A stretch of 64,000 nt of DNA from Adiantum capillus-veneris (GCA_014529385.2 CM043962.1:126818970-126882969), one strand, 5' to 3'; counted from the first letter of the stretch, positions 24,070 to 37,000 are shown. The notes: generated by a model from the letters alone, not told the origin. A program made the numbers and translations.

Positions 24070-25660
24070 AATATTTAGGAATAGGGTAAGTAGAAACTAC
24101 CACCATCAAATTTGGGCTGAAAGATCAGTGCAGAAACTGTTGAAAATCATATTTTGGCAAAAATGACCATAACTTTGAAATTTTAAAAAATTTGATGGTA
24201 GAGACCTGAAAAGTGATGTAAATTCAAAGAATTGTGGATCAAGGGCATTATCATACGCTCTAGAAGCAATTTGGAAAGTATGAGCAGATTTTGTGGAAGA
24301 ACATGGATCATGATCCATGTCCCCTAGAGACCATTTTTTGCAGAAAAGTCATCAGTGACAATGAGCATCAATGCGATATTTCTTTGATCAAGTTTGCTTG
24401 AAAGAAAAACTCAAAAATCACATCAAAATTGGCTGATAGGGCGAAAAAAGCAAAAGAGGAATTTCATAGACAATATTTGGGACTTTTCAACTTTTTGGAA
24501 TCCAAATTAAAAAAAGAAGTGAAAATGTGATATTCACAGAGTGCAGTCATATGACCAAATTTCATGTTTAGATGTGGTGAAACATGGATCGCAATCCATG
24601 TTCCTTTGATCATTTTGAGCTAAGATTTGACTAGTAGGTAGCTGATACCATTTGGAACAACTTTCCCAAAAGGCACCATAGAAAAAAACTTTTAAAAATT
24701 GGGTCAAAATAGACAAACACGGAAACTAGTCAAAAACCATAGGGCAAACAAAAAAAACTTTCTTTTGATTGGAAAAAAGCTGTCCAAATCCAAAAAAAAG
24801 TGGTGAAGTAGACTACTGATACTGTCAGTAATGAGTAGGACAAATTTGGTGTCCATATGTGATGGAACATGGATCGTGATCCATGACCCCCATCAAAACT
24901 TTTGGTTGAGATTTAAGCAATAGGTAGCTGATACATAGACAAACACTTTTCCCAAAAGAATCATACGCAAAAAAGTTGTAAAAAGTGGTCAAAAGAGCCA
25001 AAAATAGAACATTCTCAAAATCACCACAACAAAGTGTAGAATTCACTTTTGGTTGGGCAAAATTGATACAATTCAAAAAAAAATTGTGGAGCAAGCTACA
25101 AACATCAGAAGCTATCAACACACAAAATTTCAGATCCAAAAGTGGTGGAACATGGATCACAATCCATGACCCCCGTGTCATTTTTGGACAAAAACTAAGC
25201 TAACCTACAACAGAGACCATTGTGAACAAAACTTCCCAAAGAAGCATTGTCAAAAAAGTTTAAAAGTGGGTGAAAAGTGTCAAAAACAGTTCGAGGTGAA
25301 AACCGTAAAACATGCCTAGGGATTAACTTTTGCTTGACCTAATCAAGTCCAAATCATACAAAAACCATATAGCTGGCATCAGTGGGCCAAGGGCGGCCAA
25401 GGGCAAGCTGTGTGTCAAGTTTCATCACCTTATGACACAAGGGTACATGGATCCATGGCCCTCTATCACCCACAGAATGATATCAAACTTGCACCATAGC
25501 TAGAGCACATCACAAGGAGCCTAGTGGTGACCTAATTTCCAATATAGAGTTCCATTTTCAAAAAAAATTAATACCATAGAACCTACTAATCATGCTAATT
25601 TTGATGGTACAAAGAAAAGTCAATTTGGTCTCCAAACATGGATTGTGATCCATGTCCCCA
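24070..25660. repeat. diverged tandem repeats, about 283 bp, with palindromic core
   Basis: The core CATGGATCNNNATCCATG occurs at 24302, 24583, 24868 and 25151 (spacings 281, 285, 283). A shortened form is at 25446 and another full core at 25637. The first core, CATGGATCATGATCCATG, is a perfect 18-bp palindrome. Between cores there is recurrent A-rich sequence with AAAAAGTT, CCCAAA and GAAGC words. Units are strongly diverged, so this is an old array. Minus-strand frames at 24106-24318 and 24825-25181 run through it but show no known motif. Confidence 0.7.
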
Positions 25661-26254
25661 TACTGCCAGCTTGACCTAACAGTAATAGCCTTTCAACTTT
25701 TGTTTTCTTTCTAAAGTAGGGTTTGGATTTGGGAAGCCTCTCACATCCGCTTGTTGTCGCTGTCAATCCCATAAAACACCCACCGCTCACTCAAATGTCA
25801 CTACAACATTAGTTATTCAAGGTAATGTACAATATTTTTGGCTTTTCTGTCAAGAACAAGTCTAGTCCTAGATATGGTTATGTCATTTGTATCATGAGTA
25901 ACTACCACAGGGTTTGGTTCTTGTTTTTTACGTTCTATATTTTCTCATTGATAATTGCCATTCTGACTGGATCAGTACATACACGCATTCTAGCAGTACT
26001 TTTGTAATTGTATTCCATGCTCTTAGCTTGAACCTGAAATAAATATCTATTTATGAGATATTGACAACATATGAAAAGTGTACCATAAAAAAATCCCATA
26101 TATCATATTCCAATGAGTATGGTAACCTTACAAAGCCAAATACCCATCATACCAACATGTTTAAAGTTTTTTCCTTTTTGAGGCTTTTTGATAAAGTGAC
26201 ATATACTCACTTATGTTTCAAACATATCCGAAGTTACAAGTCATCAAAATAGAT

Positions 26255-27350
26255 TTTACCAGTCAGCTATATGCTTTGTAACATGTGTCACATAACCCAC
26301 TTACCAATGTCATTACCATAACATTATAATTACAATTCGATAATTGTTTTACCACCCATCTCGTACTATGTTGAGACATTAAAAATTTGCCAGAACTTTG
26401 TTTGTTTTTCGTGTCTTTTTCCAAAAAAAAACCATATATCATCATTGTACTTGTCATAAACTACCCGATTTTCAACGGACCTTATTTCTTAATGCCCATC
26501 AAATATTCTTGAGTATGTACAAACACTGTTACTACAACATTCAAAAATCAAAATGGTATAAAAGCATGAACCACCATGCGATATCCGCTAGATACTGGTT
26601 TATTTTTCTCTTACCTCTTACAATTTAGCCAAATCCATATAGTAATACATTTTTAGTGTTTTAAAAGCAAATGATTAGTAAGCCAATGTTTAAAGGAAAT
26701 ATTGTATAACTTGGACGACACCGAAATAACAAAGCAAATTGAAGTACATAAACTATTCCAAAATCTAGGTGTTGACACTATTTCATCCCAGTAGGTATGA
26801 TTACCTACAAATTTACAATTTACCTACATGCTTTGTAACATGCGATAGATTACCCATTGTCATTATCATAACACTACAGTTACAGTAAGATAACTGTTCT
26901 ACCACCTATCTCAAACCATGTCAAGATATTAAAAATTTGCCAGAACTCTGTTTGTTTTTTGTGTCTTTTTTCAAAAAAAACCATATATCATCATTGTACA
27001 ATCATAACCTACCCGGCTTTGAACCGGACTTAATGACCATCAATTATTCCTGAATAGGTACAAACCCCATTTTTACAGCATTTGCAAATCAAAATGGTAC
27101 AAAGATTATGCATGAACCATCATGTGGTATCCACCAGAACCAATTTATTTCCCTTACCTCATATAGTTTTAGCCAAATCTATATAGCATTACATAAACAG
27201 CACAAGATTAGTAACTCAATGTTTCAAGGCAGTATTGTATACCTTCGGAACACACCAAAATGGCAAAGCAAATTTGAGGTACACAGAAAAGATTCAATGT
27301 ACATGTATTGACATTAATTCATCCCAGTAGGTATGGTTACCTACCTGGTT
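26255..27350. repeat. tandem duplication, unit about 545 bp
   Basis: ATGCTTTGTAACATG at 26270 recurs at 26828. AAAAATTTGCCAGAACT at about 26382 recurs near 26931. TCATCCCAGTAGGTATG at about 26785 recurs at 27319. The copies are diverged by many substitutions and small indels. No coding content is recognised. Confidence 0.75.
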
Positions 27351-28228
27351 ATTAGTCGCCATTTGTTACGATGAAGAAGGTTGTAGTAAAAACCCTCGAT
27401 GCTGAGACAGCTCACGGACAGTTTTTTTCGAGATAGCAGGGTCATTAGTATATCGAGAAACCTGTGCTTGCTGAAGTAAGGGAGTGTGAGTGATTGTGTA
27501 TGGCTTAGTAATTGTATAAGAGTACTCTCCCTAACATAGCCAAGAGCAGCAAAGTTTAACCCTACGACGAACAACAGGCAAACACTATTGTGCGTAGGTA
27601 TGTGGTTAAGCCCTGTGTGCGCTGCATGTATATGCATGTATCTCTTATATACCCGAAGCTCGGATGCAGAGTACAACGCCATGCCATCTCGCTAACGCTT
27701 ACGGCTGTAAACGCCCATTAGGTAAAGAGGTTATATTTAGTATTATGTATTAAGGGTTCAGTTATTGACACCCCATTGACCACCCACCTCCATGTGACCG
27801 GCATAGTGGGAATTCTCAAAGAGTACAAATAGGTTTTCATTATAAAAAAGGAATATTACAACCTTATGCAGAATCCAAGCACATGGAATTCAAGAAGGGG
27901 GAAAAGACTATTTTAGGCTTTTGAAACTACATCGTATCATCTTCATCCTCCAAGTCAAGTGAAGACCCTGTTCGTATGTTGTTCGAGGGAAAAATGGTGG
28001 CCAAAGAACTTCTTGAGACAGATTTTTTCTGCATACACCATCATGTATAGTTATATTCATGAATAGAAACCAAGAGATGTCCTAGAAATATTGCTAGTAT
28101 AAAATCTTTACTTTGAGAGTGCCAGCAAAAAGCTACTATGGAGTAATGGTATTTCAATTTTTTGATGTATTTATGGATTTTGTGTATAGCTCGTTATTAT
28201 TCCAGTGATTCCTCCAAATCATCCCATG

Positions 28229-28231
<3 letters not shown>
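27351..28231. other. no gene confidently recognised
   Basis: A minus-strand frame of 113 codons (27341-27682) has no recognisable motif and begins at the edge of a repeat. I do not call it a gene. Confidence 0.35.
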
Positions 28232-28477
<246 letters not shown>

Positions 28478-28545
28478 TTTTGGCCAACTTGCCATGGTTT
28501 TTGAAGGGTGTGGACTCTTGAAACTCAAAAGAGAGACACGAGTAA

Positions 28546-29163
28546 GTTGTACATGTCATCTACAATCGAGGTCGCTAATAAGGGCATATCCTCATGGATT
28601 ACCCCCAGCCAAAGATCTGGAGTTTACAGGCCCTATCGCGCAACTTCTGCTACCCTATTCGGCTGCAGACCCACACCCCAGTACAAGCAATAGCGTGCAG
28701 CAGGAGGCATGATCAATTAATGCAGAGAATACTAAACCTACTACATAGCATTTTCATGTACCCTAAAAAAGATGTAAAGATAGCTTTAATGTTTACATGC
28801 AAGGACAGGTCCTGCTGTCTGCCACATCACCATGGCACCAAATAACAATCTCTTCCCATAGTCTATGCCCGGTTCGAGTTTATTGCATCTAGCCCTCGAT
28901 GATCATACACAGCAATTTACATATACTTCCCCGAACCCTACAGTAAGCTCTTGTTATACTGCTATCCACTAGGATGTGCTGATCTTAAAGGTGAGAGATT
29001 CAACACTTTTGGGTAGTCTCTATTATTATATCCATTTTAGTCTAGGAGTCGTAAAGTGTGTCTATAAAAGAAAAGTGATATTTTTACAACAACCGAGTCC
29101 AGAGTAACTTTTCCAGAGTAAGCAACTCCAGCTAAATTGCTCACCCGATGTATCTAACATATT
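28546..29163. other. upstream region of the 171-codon gene, nothing specific seen
   Basis: No obvious TATA box at a fixed distance from the ATG at 29164, although AT-rich TCTATAAAAG occurs at about 29061. This stretch does not resemble the sequence upstream of the two related gene copies at 33306 and 42691. Confidence 0.3.
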
Positions 29164-29679
29164 ATGGCCTACAGTCAGGAGCAGGTTTTTTCCATAGCAA
29201 TTGCACATCTTTATCTGTCAAGTGAATCTACTCGGAGAGCAATGTTACTCCGTTATGAACTTCATCTATTTTCGCAATTAGGAACAACTGTTTTCCAAAC
29301 TAAGTGGTGGACATATTATGACCGAGTGACGCGTGTGACACTTTGGGGACGTGAGCATTTCAGAAACAATATCCGATTGGCGATGGTTACTGAGGTTCTG
29401 GGCCTAGGGCCACAGTATTATTACATAGAACATTCAATAAAGCAAGGTTTTTCAGATCGGTTATACCTGCTAGCTCAGTTCCTCCCTCCTCATAAGATTT
29501 TTTTGTATCGTAGTTATGGTCATCCTCTTGGAGAATATTTTAACTGTACACCCCGTACTCGGGAGTATGGAGTAGCCTTGGCGACTCATATCCTACCTTT
29601 ACCTGAGCATCCAAACACTTGCTTTTACTGCGATACCTGTTTGTGTCATCATGTAATGGGCGGCATAATAGAGATGTAG
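29164..29679 (+). CDS. 171-aa protein of unknown function with C-terminal Cys/His cluster
   Basis: An uninterrupted frame from ATG to TAG. I recognise no family. Conserved blocks shared with the two pseudogene copies are WWTY-D--T-VTLWGREHF (near residues 48-66), GLGP-YYY-E-S-K-G (about 79-94), AQF-P-HK-FL, PRTR, VALA--ILPL and a tail CFYCDTCLCHHVMGG. The tail has C-x2-C-x2-C-x-C-H-H, which could bind metal. There is no signal peptide or membrane segment. Amino-acid blocks are kept while the DNA has diverged, which suggests selection on the protein at some time. It lies 62 bp before a GT/TTG microsatellite and the first 4-kb direct repeat. Function cannot be given; a mobile-element accessory protein and a lineage-specific host gene are both possible. 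Confidence 0.55.
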   Translation: MAYSQEQVFSIAIAHLYLSSESTRRAMLLRYELHLFSQLGTTVFQTKWWTYYDRVTRVTLWGREHFRNNIRLAMVTEVLGLGPQYYYIEHSIKQGFSDRLYLLAQFLPPHKIFLYRSYGHPLGEYFNCTPRTREYGVALATHILPLPEHPNTCFYCDTCLCHHVMGGIIEM

Positions 29680-29741
29680 ATAAAGGGATCCCGAAATAAC
29701 TATCAGCCAAGCTTTTTTGTCTAGAGAAAGAACTCATGTCA

Positions 29742-29794
29742 TTTTGTGTGTGTGTGTGTGTGTGTTTGTGTGCGTGTGTGCGTGTGTGTGTGTG

Positions 29795-29855
<61 letters not shown>
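29742..29855. repeat. (GT)n-(TTG)n microsatellite
   Basis: About 54 bp of GT with a few interruptions, then about 19 TTG triplets. The same order, shortened to GTGTGTGTGTTGCTG, precedes the second direct repeat at 39222-39236. Confidence 0.95.
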
Positions 29856-29856
<1 letters not shown>

Positions 29857-32509
29857 TAAATACATATATACGCAAACGAACACAAGTGTTCACGGACAAC
29901 CAGATCCTAGACAAGTATAAGGGTTATGCACAAAAATTTATTTGCATGTTTGAAAATAAATTATATACATGGTATCAGTAACCTAGAATACATCATAGGA
30001 AAAATATAATCCCTAAGAATGGTAGTAGAGCTGCTCCCCATTCAAACGAACATCAATTCCAAAACATAAAGAATAGCCTGTTTTAATCAAAGAAGGTAGC
30101 CCTCACCTGCACCCATAATAAACAAGAAAACGCTCAGTTAGCAATTGTTTACCGTATACATGTGATACATGGGCATCCCAGTTGTAATCCATGTCACAAT
30201 GATACAACAAATGATTCTTTATGTGTTTCCATATGATCCTTTGAAAATAATTTCACATGATACTATACTTCTTCTTTTTATTCTTCACAGCATCATATAT
30301 ATACACTTAGAAAAAAGTATCTCATACAAATTTTATATAGTAAAATACTCGGTATTTTTCCTCTAGAAGTGATAGAGGAAGGGTTCTTTTACATACATAC
30401 GTTGGGGGATTTTTTTTATTTTTATCATAATCTCTTAAGGCCTTTGTTCAATTTGAAAACCCAGTACATACCGTTAAGGTTTTAGACAACAAAAGCAGAG
30501 ATCTAGGTATCACAGCATAAGGCAGCAAATTCCCAGAATCAAGGTCAGCCACGTTTGTAATATGCACACAATATTGCTTATTTCTTGCTTAGGAATACGT
30601 AGCTCACTTCCTTGCTATAAAGCATTGAGATGTCCAATCATTTTCAAGAGTATAATGAACCTAAAGTATTCAGCACACAGTACCGACACAAGATAGACGG
30701 CATCCCCAGCAGCAATACAAGCTATAATACTTTTACACCGAGATGTGAAACAAAGATCAAGTCTTCCATACACAACCAGATCATCGAAGAAAAAATTTCA
30801 TCAGAATATTACATTCCTTCCTACTGCAGAACAATGTAAAATTCAGTATATATATTTAGAAATGAATACTTGCCAATCATCTCCTAGTGCACCATGTTAG
30901 TCACTAGGATTTAGTAGCTCACCACATTTTTGATCCAAATTTTGTAGTTTATTATTGAACTATACATCGGCCAGTTAAGGCCACCACCCTATTTTTTAGA
31001 GAACCGTTTAGAATATTGGTTTTTATCATAGAATAGAGCTATCCTTGAATAAAAGTCCTCATTTGAGATGCCTTACTGCCTGTTAGTATATCACATAGCT
31101 AGGGCAAACATACAAATGATCACGGGCTGGACCTTTATATCAAGGTCATTAATATGGTCGTAATTAGGTTTTCAATGATACCGGGAACGCAAAAATTGCA
31201 CCATCTCGGTTTAGAGCAGATTTTTTTCCGCTTTAAGAGATATCCTATCGTACACTATCCATGAGTGTCCCAATTATCGGCCTTTTATGTTACAGAGACA
31301 CAAAGCCCTATCCATGTCATTAATCTCTATTTTTAGAAGTCAAGATAGGCCTCCTAGCTATTCAAATATTATGGAAACAGATTTTTAACGGTGCAAGCCC
31401 GATTCTTTACCCATAAAAAATCTCATAAAGGTGTCACTTTTTTCATCATGTCCTATAAAACACACAGTCAGCAAAACAGGCTTCGCCCTGCGATTAGATA
31501 CATACTGAAGTTTTCTAGAAGCCAATCAAAAACCAGAAGAATATGACAGAGGTAGAGATAGTCCTCTTTAACCCGGATTTTTTCAGCAGATCTCTGACAT
31601 AGTACAATACAATCAGTTCTCAGATCCACAACCCCACGGTATGTATCACAAAAATGCCCCTAATCATAAAAACAAAGCACCATTTTACAGTTTTTTATAG
31701 TTACGAACCAGTCATGAGCTAGGAGAAACACCCACAGCAATCCTATGTCCTATAGGGTATCATTCTTAGTACGTACGCTTCATTTATTTTGTAAGTTAGA
31801 ACCCAACAACATGTATGGAAAGATTATCTCCGCATCAAAATCAAAACATAATACCAAAACAAATACACAGTATTTTCCACGCAGACAAAGCTACAAGCTA
31901 TTCGACCTGTGAACTCGGAGTAGTAGGCAGTCCAGCCCCCACGATGATTTCCTTCCCACTTGTCATGATAGTAGAAGACAATTTTATCTGAGTGCAAAAC
32001 AGTTCTCACCCCTCAATATAAAAACATTTACAAATTCCCTTACCATATACAGTAAACAAATTCCAAGTGAGTGCAAATACTCAAAAGTTTATATAGCCTT
32101 GGTGTCAATATAGAGCGTACTGTACAAGATCGGATTCGTCAGCCCGTAATCCCAGAAGATATGCATACTGTCATACTGCTACGAGAGGATGACACAGGTG
32201 CACAAAGCCAAGCAAAAGCAGATGAACGAGCACAATCGTCGCCGAGGCATGGCGTATAGATCGAACAGCCGTGCAGGGTGTGGGTTGTCAGTAATAAGTA
32301 TCTCGAAGGCAGAAGGTAATGACCCACTCTTAGTCCAATTTAAACTTTTATGAGAAGTAGTAGTTACCAATTCCCCTTAAGAAGGAAATACCATGTTAAG
32401 CTTGCATTCCCATGCACCATAGAAGTTCTGAGCGGTAGACAAGAGGTAATATACCCTGGTAGGCTACAGCCCAATTTTGATGATGGTATTAAGAAACAAT
32501 TATTCCAAT

Positions 32510-33200
32510 CCTACTATAGACAACCAGTTACTATTTCAAAGGGTACTACACATTTTTCAAAGTTCTCCTTATATAAAGACCACAACATCTATACAATACA
32601 ATTACGTGTGCTTCTCTTCTTTTTTTTAAAGGGACTAGGCCAAAAAAGTTATAGTATTTTCTCGTACTGTATAGAGCAGGCCTGGAGTAGCATTAGTACA
32701 CACGTACTAGATGAAGGGTTTTTTTATAATAGATTATATGCAAAAAATACCATAAGCAACTATATGCAAGGTATTCAGAGGAAAAACCAAACATTATTCC
32801 ATATATCTATCAAGGCTAAGCCATATCTTCCACATATCTACAGCTTTGGTAGGCTAAAGGCCCCATACCCGATGATATTTTTAGGTACTAAGAACCAATT
32901 AGTCCCTGCCTATTAGTATTTCAAGTGGTAATGCATATTTTTCCAAGTCCCTTTATAAAAAAAGCTTTCGTACACCCAAGTTAGGTGTTTTAAGGTATTT
33001 CCTTGTTTTGTATGAAGCCCATCCTGGAGTGGCATCAGCACATATGTACTAGACGAAGGGTTTTTAACACCAGGTTATATCACTTCATAAGCAACTACAT
33101 GCAAGGTATTCAGAAGATTCTTAAACATTATTCACTATACCTATCAAGGATAGGTCATATCTTCCACATACCTATTGTTTGGTGTTTTAACCGGAGTCAG
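32510..33200. repeat. internal tandem duplication inside repeat A, unit about 385 bp
   Basis: Words from the first unit (CTGGAGTAGCATTAGTACACA, CTAGATGAAGGGTTTTT, GCAAGGTATTCAGA, ATCTTCCACATA) recur in the same order about 350-385 bp later (CTGGAGTGGCATCAGCACATA, CTAGACGAAGGGTTTTT and so on). The units are clearly diverged, so this is older than the A/A' duplication, which carries it in both copies (second at about 41894-42585). Confidence 0.75.
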
Positions 33201-33305
33201 GGCATAGCAGAGTTATACCCTATTTAGTATAAGAGAAAGGAATCCATTGGAGTGGCATCAGACACTAGTACAGGAAGTTAGTATGCTTTTTTACACTTAT
33301 CCTTC

Positions 33306-33815
33306 ATGGCAACAAACACCGATTTGATATTAGCTTTTGCAGTCCAACACCTGCAGCAGTCTAATGAGTTAGCTCGCAGATCATTTGTCAAAAAATATGC
33401 CAGCATCCTCTTTCCGAACCAGGGAACATGTGTAGCCCAAACACAGTGGTGGACATATCGAGATAATCTCACCAAAGTAACATTATGGGGTCGAGAGCAT
33501 TTCAAGAAGAACATTAGTCTGGCAATAAGAGGCCATGGGTTTAGGTCCGAAGTACTATTACGTTGAGCAGTCTATGAAGTGCGGGTTATCAGAGCGATTA
33601 TTCCTAGTAGCACAATTTATTCCTCATCACAAGCTCTTCCTATGTCCTCATTTGGCCCCTATTTACGAGGATACTTTGATTATTCTCCCTGAACCAGAGG
33701 TTTAAGCGTGGCATTAGCTAATCGTATCCTTCCCCTTACTGAACGACCACCCAAATGTTTCTATTGTGATAGTTGTTTGTGTGATCATGTAATGGATGGC
33801 TTAACCATGATGTAA
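33306..33815 (+). pseudogene. frameshifted copy of the 171-aa gene (in repeat A)
   Basis: ATG and the first 75 codons align with the intact gene (WWTYRDNLTKVTLWGREHF). A frameshift then moves GLGPKYYYVEQSM into another frame near 33538. A second shift occurs near 33640, and an in-frame TGA interrupts YFDYSP-TRG. The tail PKCFYCDSCLCDHVMDGL is still readable and ends at a TAA at 33813-33815. Length matches the intact gene (510 against 516 bp). Confidence 0.8.
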
Positions 33816-33883
33816 GAGGAACCTAGGTGGTTTATCTGCTCTTATTTATGATAGACTCTTTTTTTTGTAAGCAACACTTTGAA

Positions 33884-33886
<3 letters not shown>

Positions 33887-33928
<42 letters not shown>

Positions 33929-33930
33929 GG
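33887..33930. repeat. (GT)n-(GC)n tract at the left edge of the retroelement
   Basis: GT tract following GAACAA, turning into GCGCGCGCGCACGCGGGCGCCC. To the left lies repeat A; to the right lies retroelement sequence absent from A'. Confidence 0.9.
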
Positions 33931-34094
33931 GCGCCCACCCATACCTAGGCACCATACACTATGAGGTAGTAGCCCCATAGAGTATGAGCCTACTACCTTA
34001 GAAAAGTATTTTAACACTTCTTACATACGATGTATAGAGAAGAAGTCTCCCTATCATTTTGTGTATGCACTTTATTTTGTTTTAAGGAGACAAA

Positions 34095-37000
34095 TCAGAT
34101 TTTGCTTGTCAAACTTGAGCCCGGCCCAACTATTTTTCTTAAGGGAATTGCAAATACATGCAGTAAGGTATTTTTGGAGAACCCATTATTGATAAATTTG
34201 GAGATCAGAGTTATGATATCCTCATAAGCTAAGAAGCAATCCGTAGAAGCATACATAATTAGAAATAACAGCGCTAAACACGTGTGTAGGGAGTTTTTAC
34301 ACGGTCTGTTGCTTTTTCTTTTTGTAAATTCCGTGGAAGCTAACTTTATATTATCTCTCTTCCAGAAGAAACGTGTATAGAAGTTACCCAAAAATGGTGA
34401 TGTTAAGCTTATTTTGATGTTTAAGAAATGAGTTTTGGAGATGACCAAACTCTCGAGTTTCTCAGATTTTTCAGCATAGGTTTATTCTATACTAAGACAG
34501 GAAGGGTAAATATTTATCAATGTATTCTCAAAACTGGGATTATTAAGACTACATAAGTCATCCATAAATGTGAAGGTATGCAGAAATTGCGGGAGTATTA
34601 GAGCATCACTAGGGTTGCTCATCTTTTTAGAAAACCATATGTACTCGAAGTAGCAGAGGTAAAGATTACACATAACTGGAGAGCATGAAAAACCCATAGG
34701 AATCCCCTGGACTTGTTTGTAGCAACTACCCCCAAGTTGGAGATAACTGTTTTCTAGCACCCATTTGATATGTTCACAAAGATCATTATGCCGAAAGATG
34801 CAGGGAGCAGACAATTTGGATATTTTAACCCATCCGGAGTTCTTTTTTGTAGAAATACAAGTGTACCCAAGCTTTGCCCTGTGAGTGAAAGTGATTATAA
34901 TTAGTTTATTTAAAACACTGAGAAGACCGTCATCTCCAATAAGCGGAATATTTTGATAGCATTGTGTTATGTCAGTAGTAAAAATAGCGTAAATGTTTTC
35001 TGGTAAGTTAATATATACCTCCGCAGTATTTTTTAACAACCAAAAGGGACAGCGATCAAGGTTATTAGATCGTTTCATAAAATCTATTTTGACAACGCAA
35101 ATGGCTTCCATTTCTAATAGAATAAATTTAAGGCAAATAGTGATGTTATCTGTGATCTCAGTGAATAGACTATTAGCAGCATCAGAAATCCATCTGAATT
35201 TATGCTTATGTTTTTTATACATAGGAAATAGGATAGGTATTTTAAGTGATCTGGAAAGATATCCAAGTACAGATAGCTCTTTTTTAAGATTTGTAGAAGC
35301 ATCAACAGGGGAGACACTAAGTTCAAAGAACTCATTCCCCTTAACACTAGAATGGTAACAGGACACTTTTGTGTCCTGTTAAGTGACCATTTTGCTTGAC
35401 TTATTTGAAGAGTATGAAAATGAATTTCTAGGTGCTATATATCCACAAAGTTGCCTTATGAGCTGAAAAAAACTTAGTATTTTTTTTGGAGTATCAATCT
35501 CACCATTAACCTTACTCTTGCACAACATTTTTGAACCTAAACTGTGTGAAAAAACGGGTCCTGTTTTTGGCTTTTTTTCAATTTCTGGCAACTATACCAC
35601 TCCAAACTTCATGTCTGTGAGGTTTAGATGGCTAGAGGTTAGGCCTTCATAGTTCTCAACATGTTTTGATGCTTGTAGGGAGAGCTAAGTGTTAAAATTG
35701 AAAGTTATGACCAATTTACAAGAATTGCATAATCCTGTTTTTTGGTCAAAATTAGCACTTTTATGATTTTTTTGGTGGCTTTCTTGGTATCCAAATTCAA
35801 TTTTGATTGTGTAAGTGTAATGTATAACATAAATCTAATCTTCCTTGAGTTTTGGGGGACCTAATATGCTATTTGCATAGTATATGATGATGGTTGAGTT
35901 TTTTGATTTACTGAAGAATACGATACATTTTAAAGTAGCAAGTATAACTTTCTCAATATTGCTAGTTTCTTAGGCCAATTGTGTGTATTTTTTAGGTAGT
36001 AACCATATCTAATCATAGACTACAAACTTGGCTAGATATTAAGTAGTTTCTATGGGTTTCTAGAGGTCATAATGCTAAACCCAGTTTTTTCATGTTTGCT
36101 GTATTTAGCACTTTATCATTGCCCCCAAGGTTCCAATTGTAAGAGATCCATTATCCTTTTGACATGCTCCATGGATCCTTTTGAATCCAAAGGCCCAAAG
36201 GGAACTAAGAAAACATGTATATAGTATCTGTATTGAGCGTGACTATAGAAACTTTTATGATAGGTTTGCAGAATGGCAAAAATGCAACTTTTTTGTACCT
36301 ATTTTTTTTGCCCAAAAAAAATTTAGTGAGGTAGAAGCAACCATATGTTTTGGTCACCAACCCATTGAAGTTAACGGGGCATTTTATCTCATGTCCTACA
36401 AAAATCCCCACTCTTATTTATATGCAATCAACCATAAGAAATTGCTGTTTTGGGCAAAATGCACTGGTCCATCAACTTTGGAGGCTTATAGTGACTAAGA
36501 GATGAGAAAAATTACAAGTTTCTCATTTTTTCCATATGTAGTAGTTATTGAACTATAAGCTCATGAAAGGATTTTTCAAAATGAGTGGATCTATTATGGT
36601 TTTGGAATTTTTTCCCAAAACCCTGAAAGGACACTTTTATGTCCTGTTAGGTTACCATTCTAGTGTTAAGCCTATCATGGGCTGATTCAAAGGCAAGCCT
36701 TCGACATATGAGGCAAGCCGTATTTGGCGCTTTATCAAGACCAACAATAAACCAGCATGTTTTAATGTTCGAGAAGGATGCCCTCGCCTGGGGGGTAAGC
36801 CAAGTAGTCTCAGTGCTCAACCATCCTTGTGGTAAAAGATTAATTTTGTTCCATAAGATTTCTTTAAGTGTATGTGTCAATATAATGTGATTTCGACTCT
36901 AGTTGGAGTTTTAAGGCCAAGTCGGCCAGGCACTCAAGAACCGCCAGTAAGGCAAGGTTGGGATTAAGGGGAAAAGGTGGAATGTGATTCAGAGCATTAT

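Larger units (their letters stand above)
29853..33915. repeat. 4.06-kb direct repeat, copy A
   Basis: Matches 39237-43310 at a constant offset of 9384-9386 bp with few differences; I estimate about 99 percent identity by eye. It begins GTTTTAAATACATATATACG directly after the TTG tract and ends in a GT tract. It holds a frameshifted copy of the 171-aa gene at its right end and an internal tandem duplication. The long repeats could be a segmental tandem duplication or unusually long terminal repeats of the retroelement between them; I favour the former. Confidence 0.9.

Noticed and set aside
27341-27682. 113-codon minus-strand frame
   Set aside because: No motif, starts beside a tandem duplication, no supporting context.
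29540-29914. Minus-strand 124-codon frame with poly-Thr
   Set aside because: Covers the TTG microsatellite and the antisense of the 171-aa gene; artefact.
33832-33930. Possible CRISPR or regular short repeats in GT/GC tracts
   Set aside because: Simple microsatellite without spacers; the window is eukaryotic.
36181-36498. 105-codon frame inside the piggyBac-type element as a transposase
   Set aside because: Too short, and no recognisable DDE_Tnp_1_7 motifs or C-terminal cysteine-rich finger.
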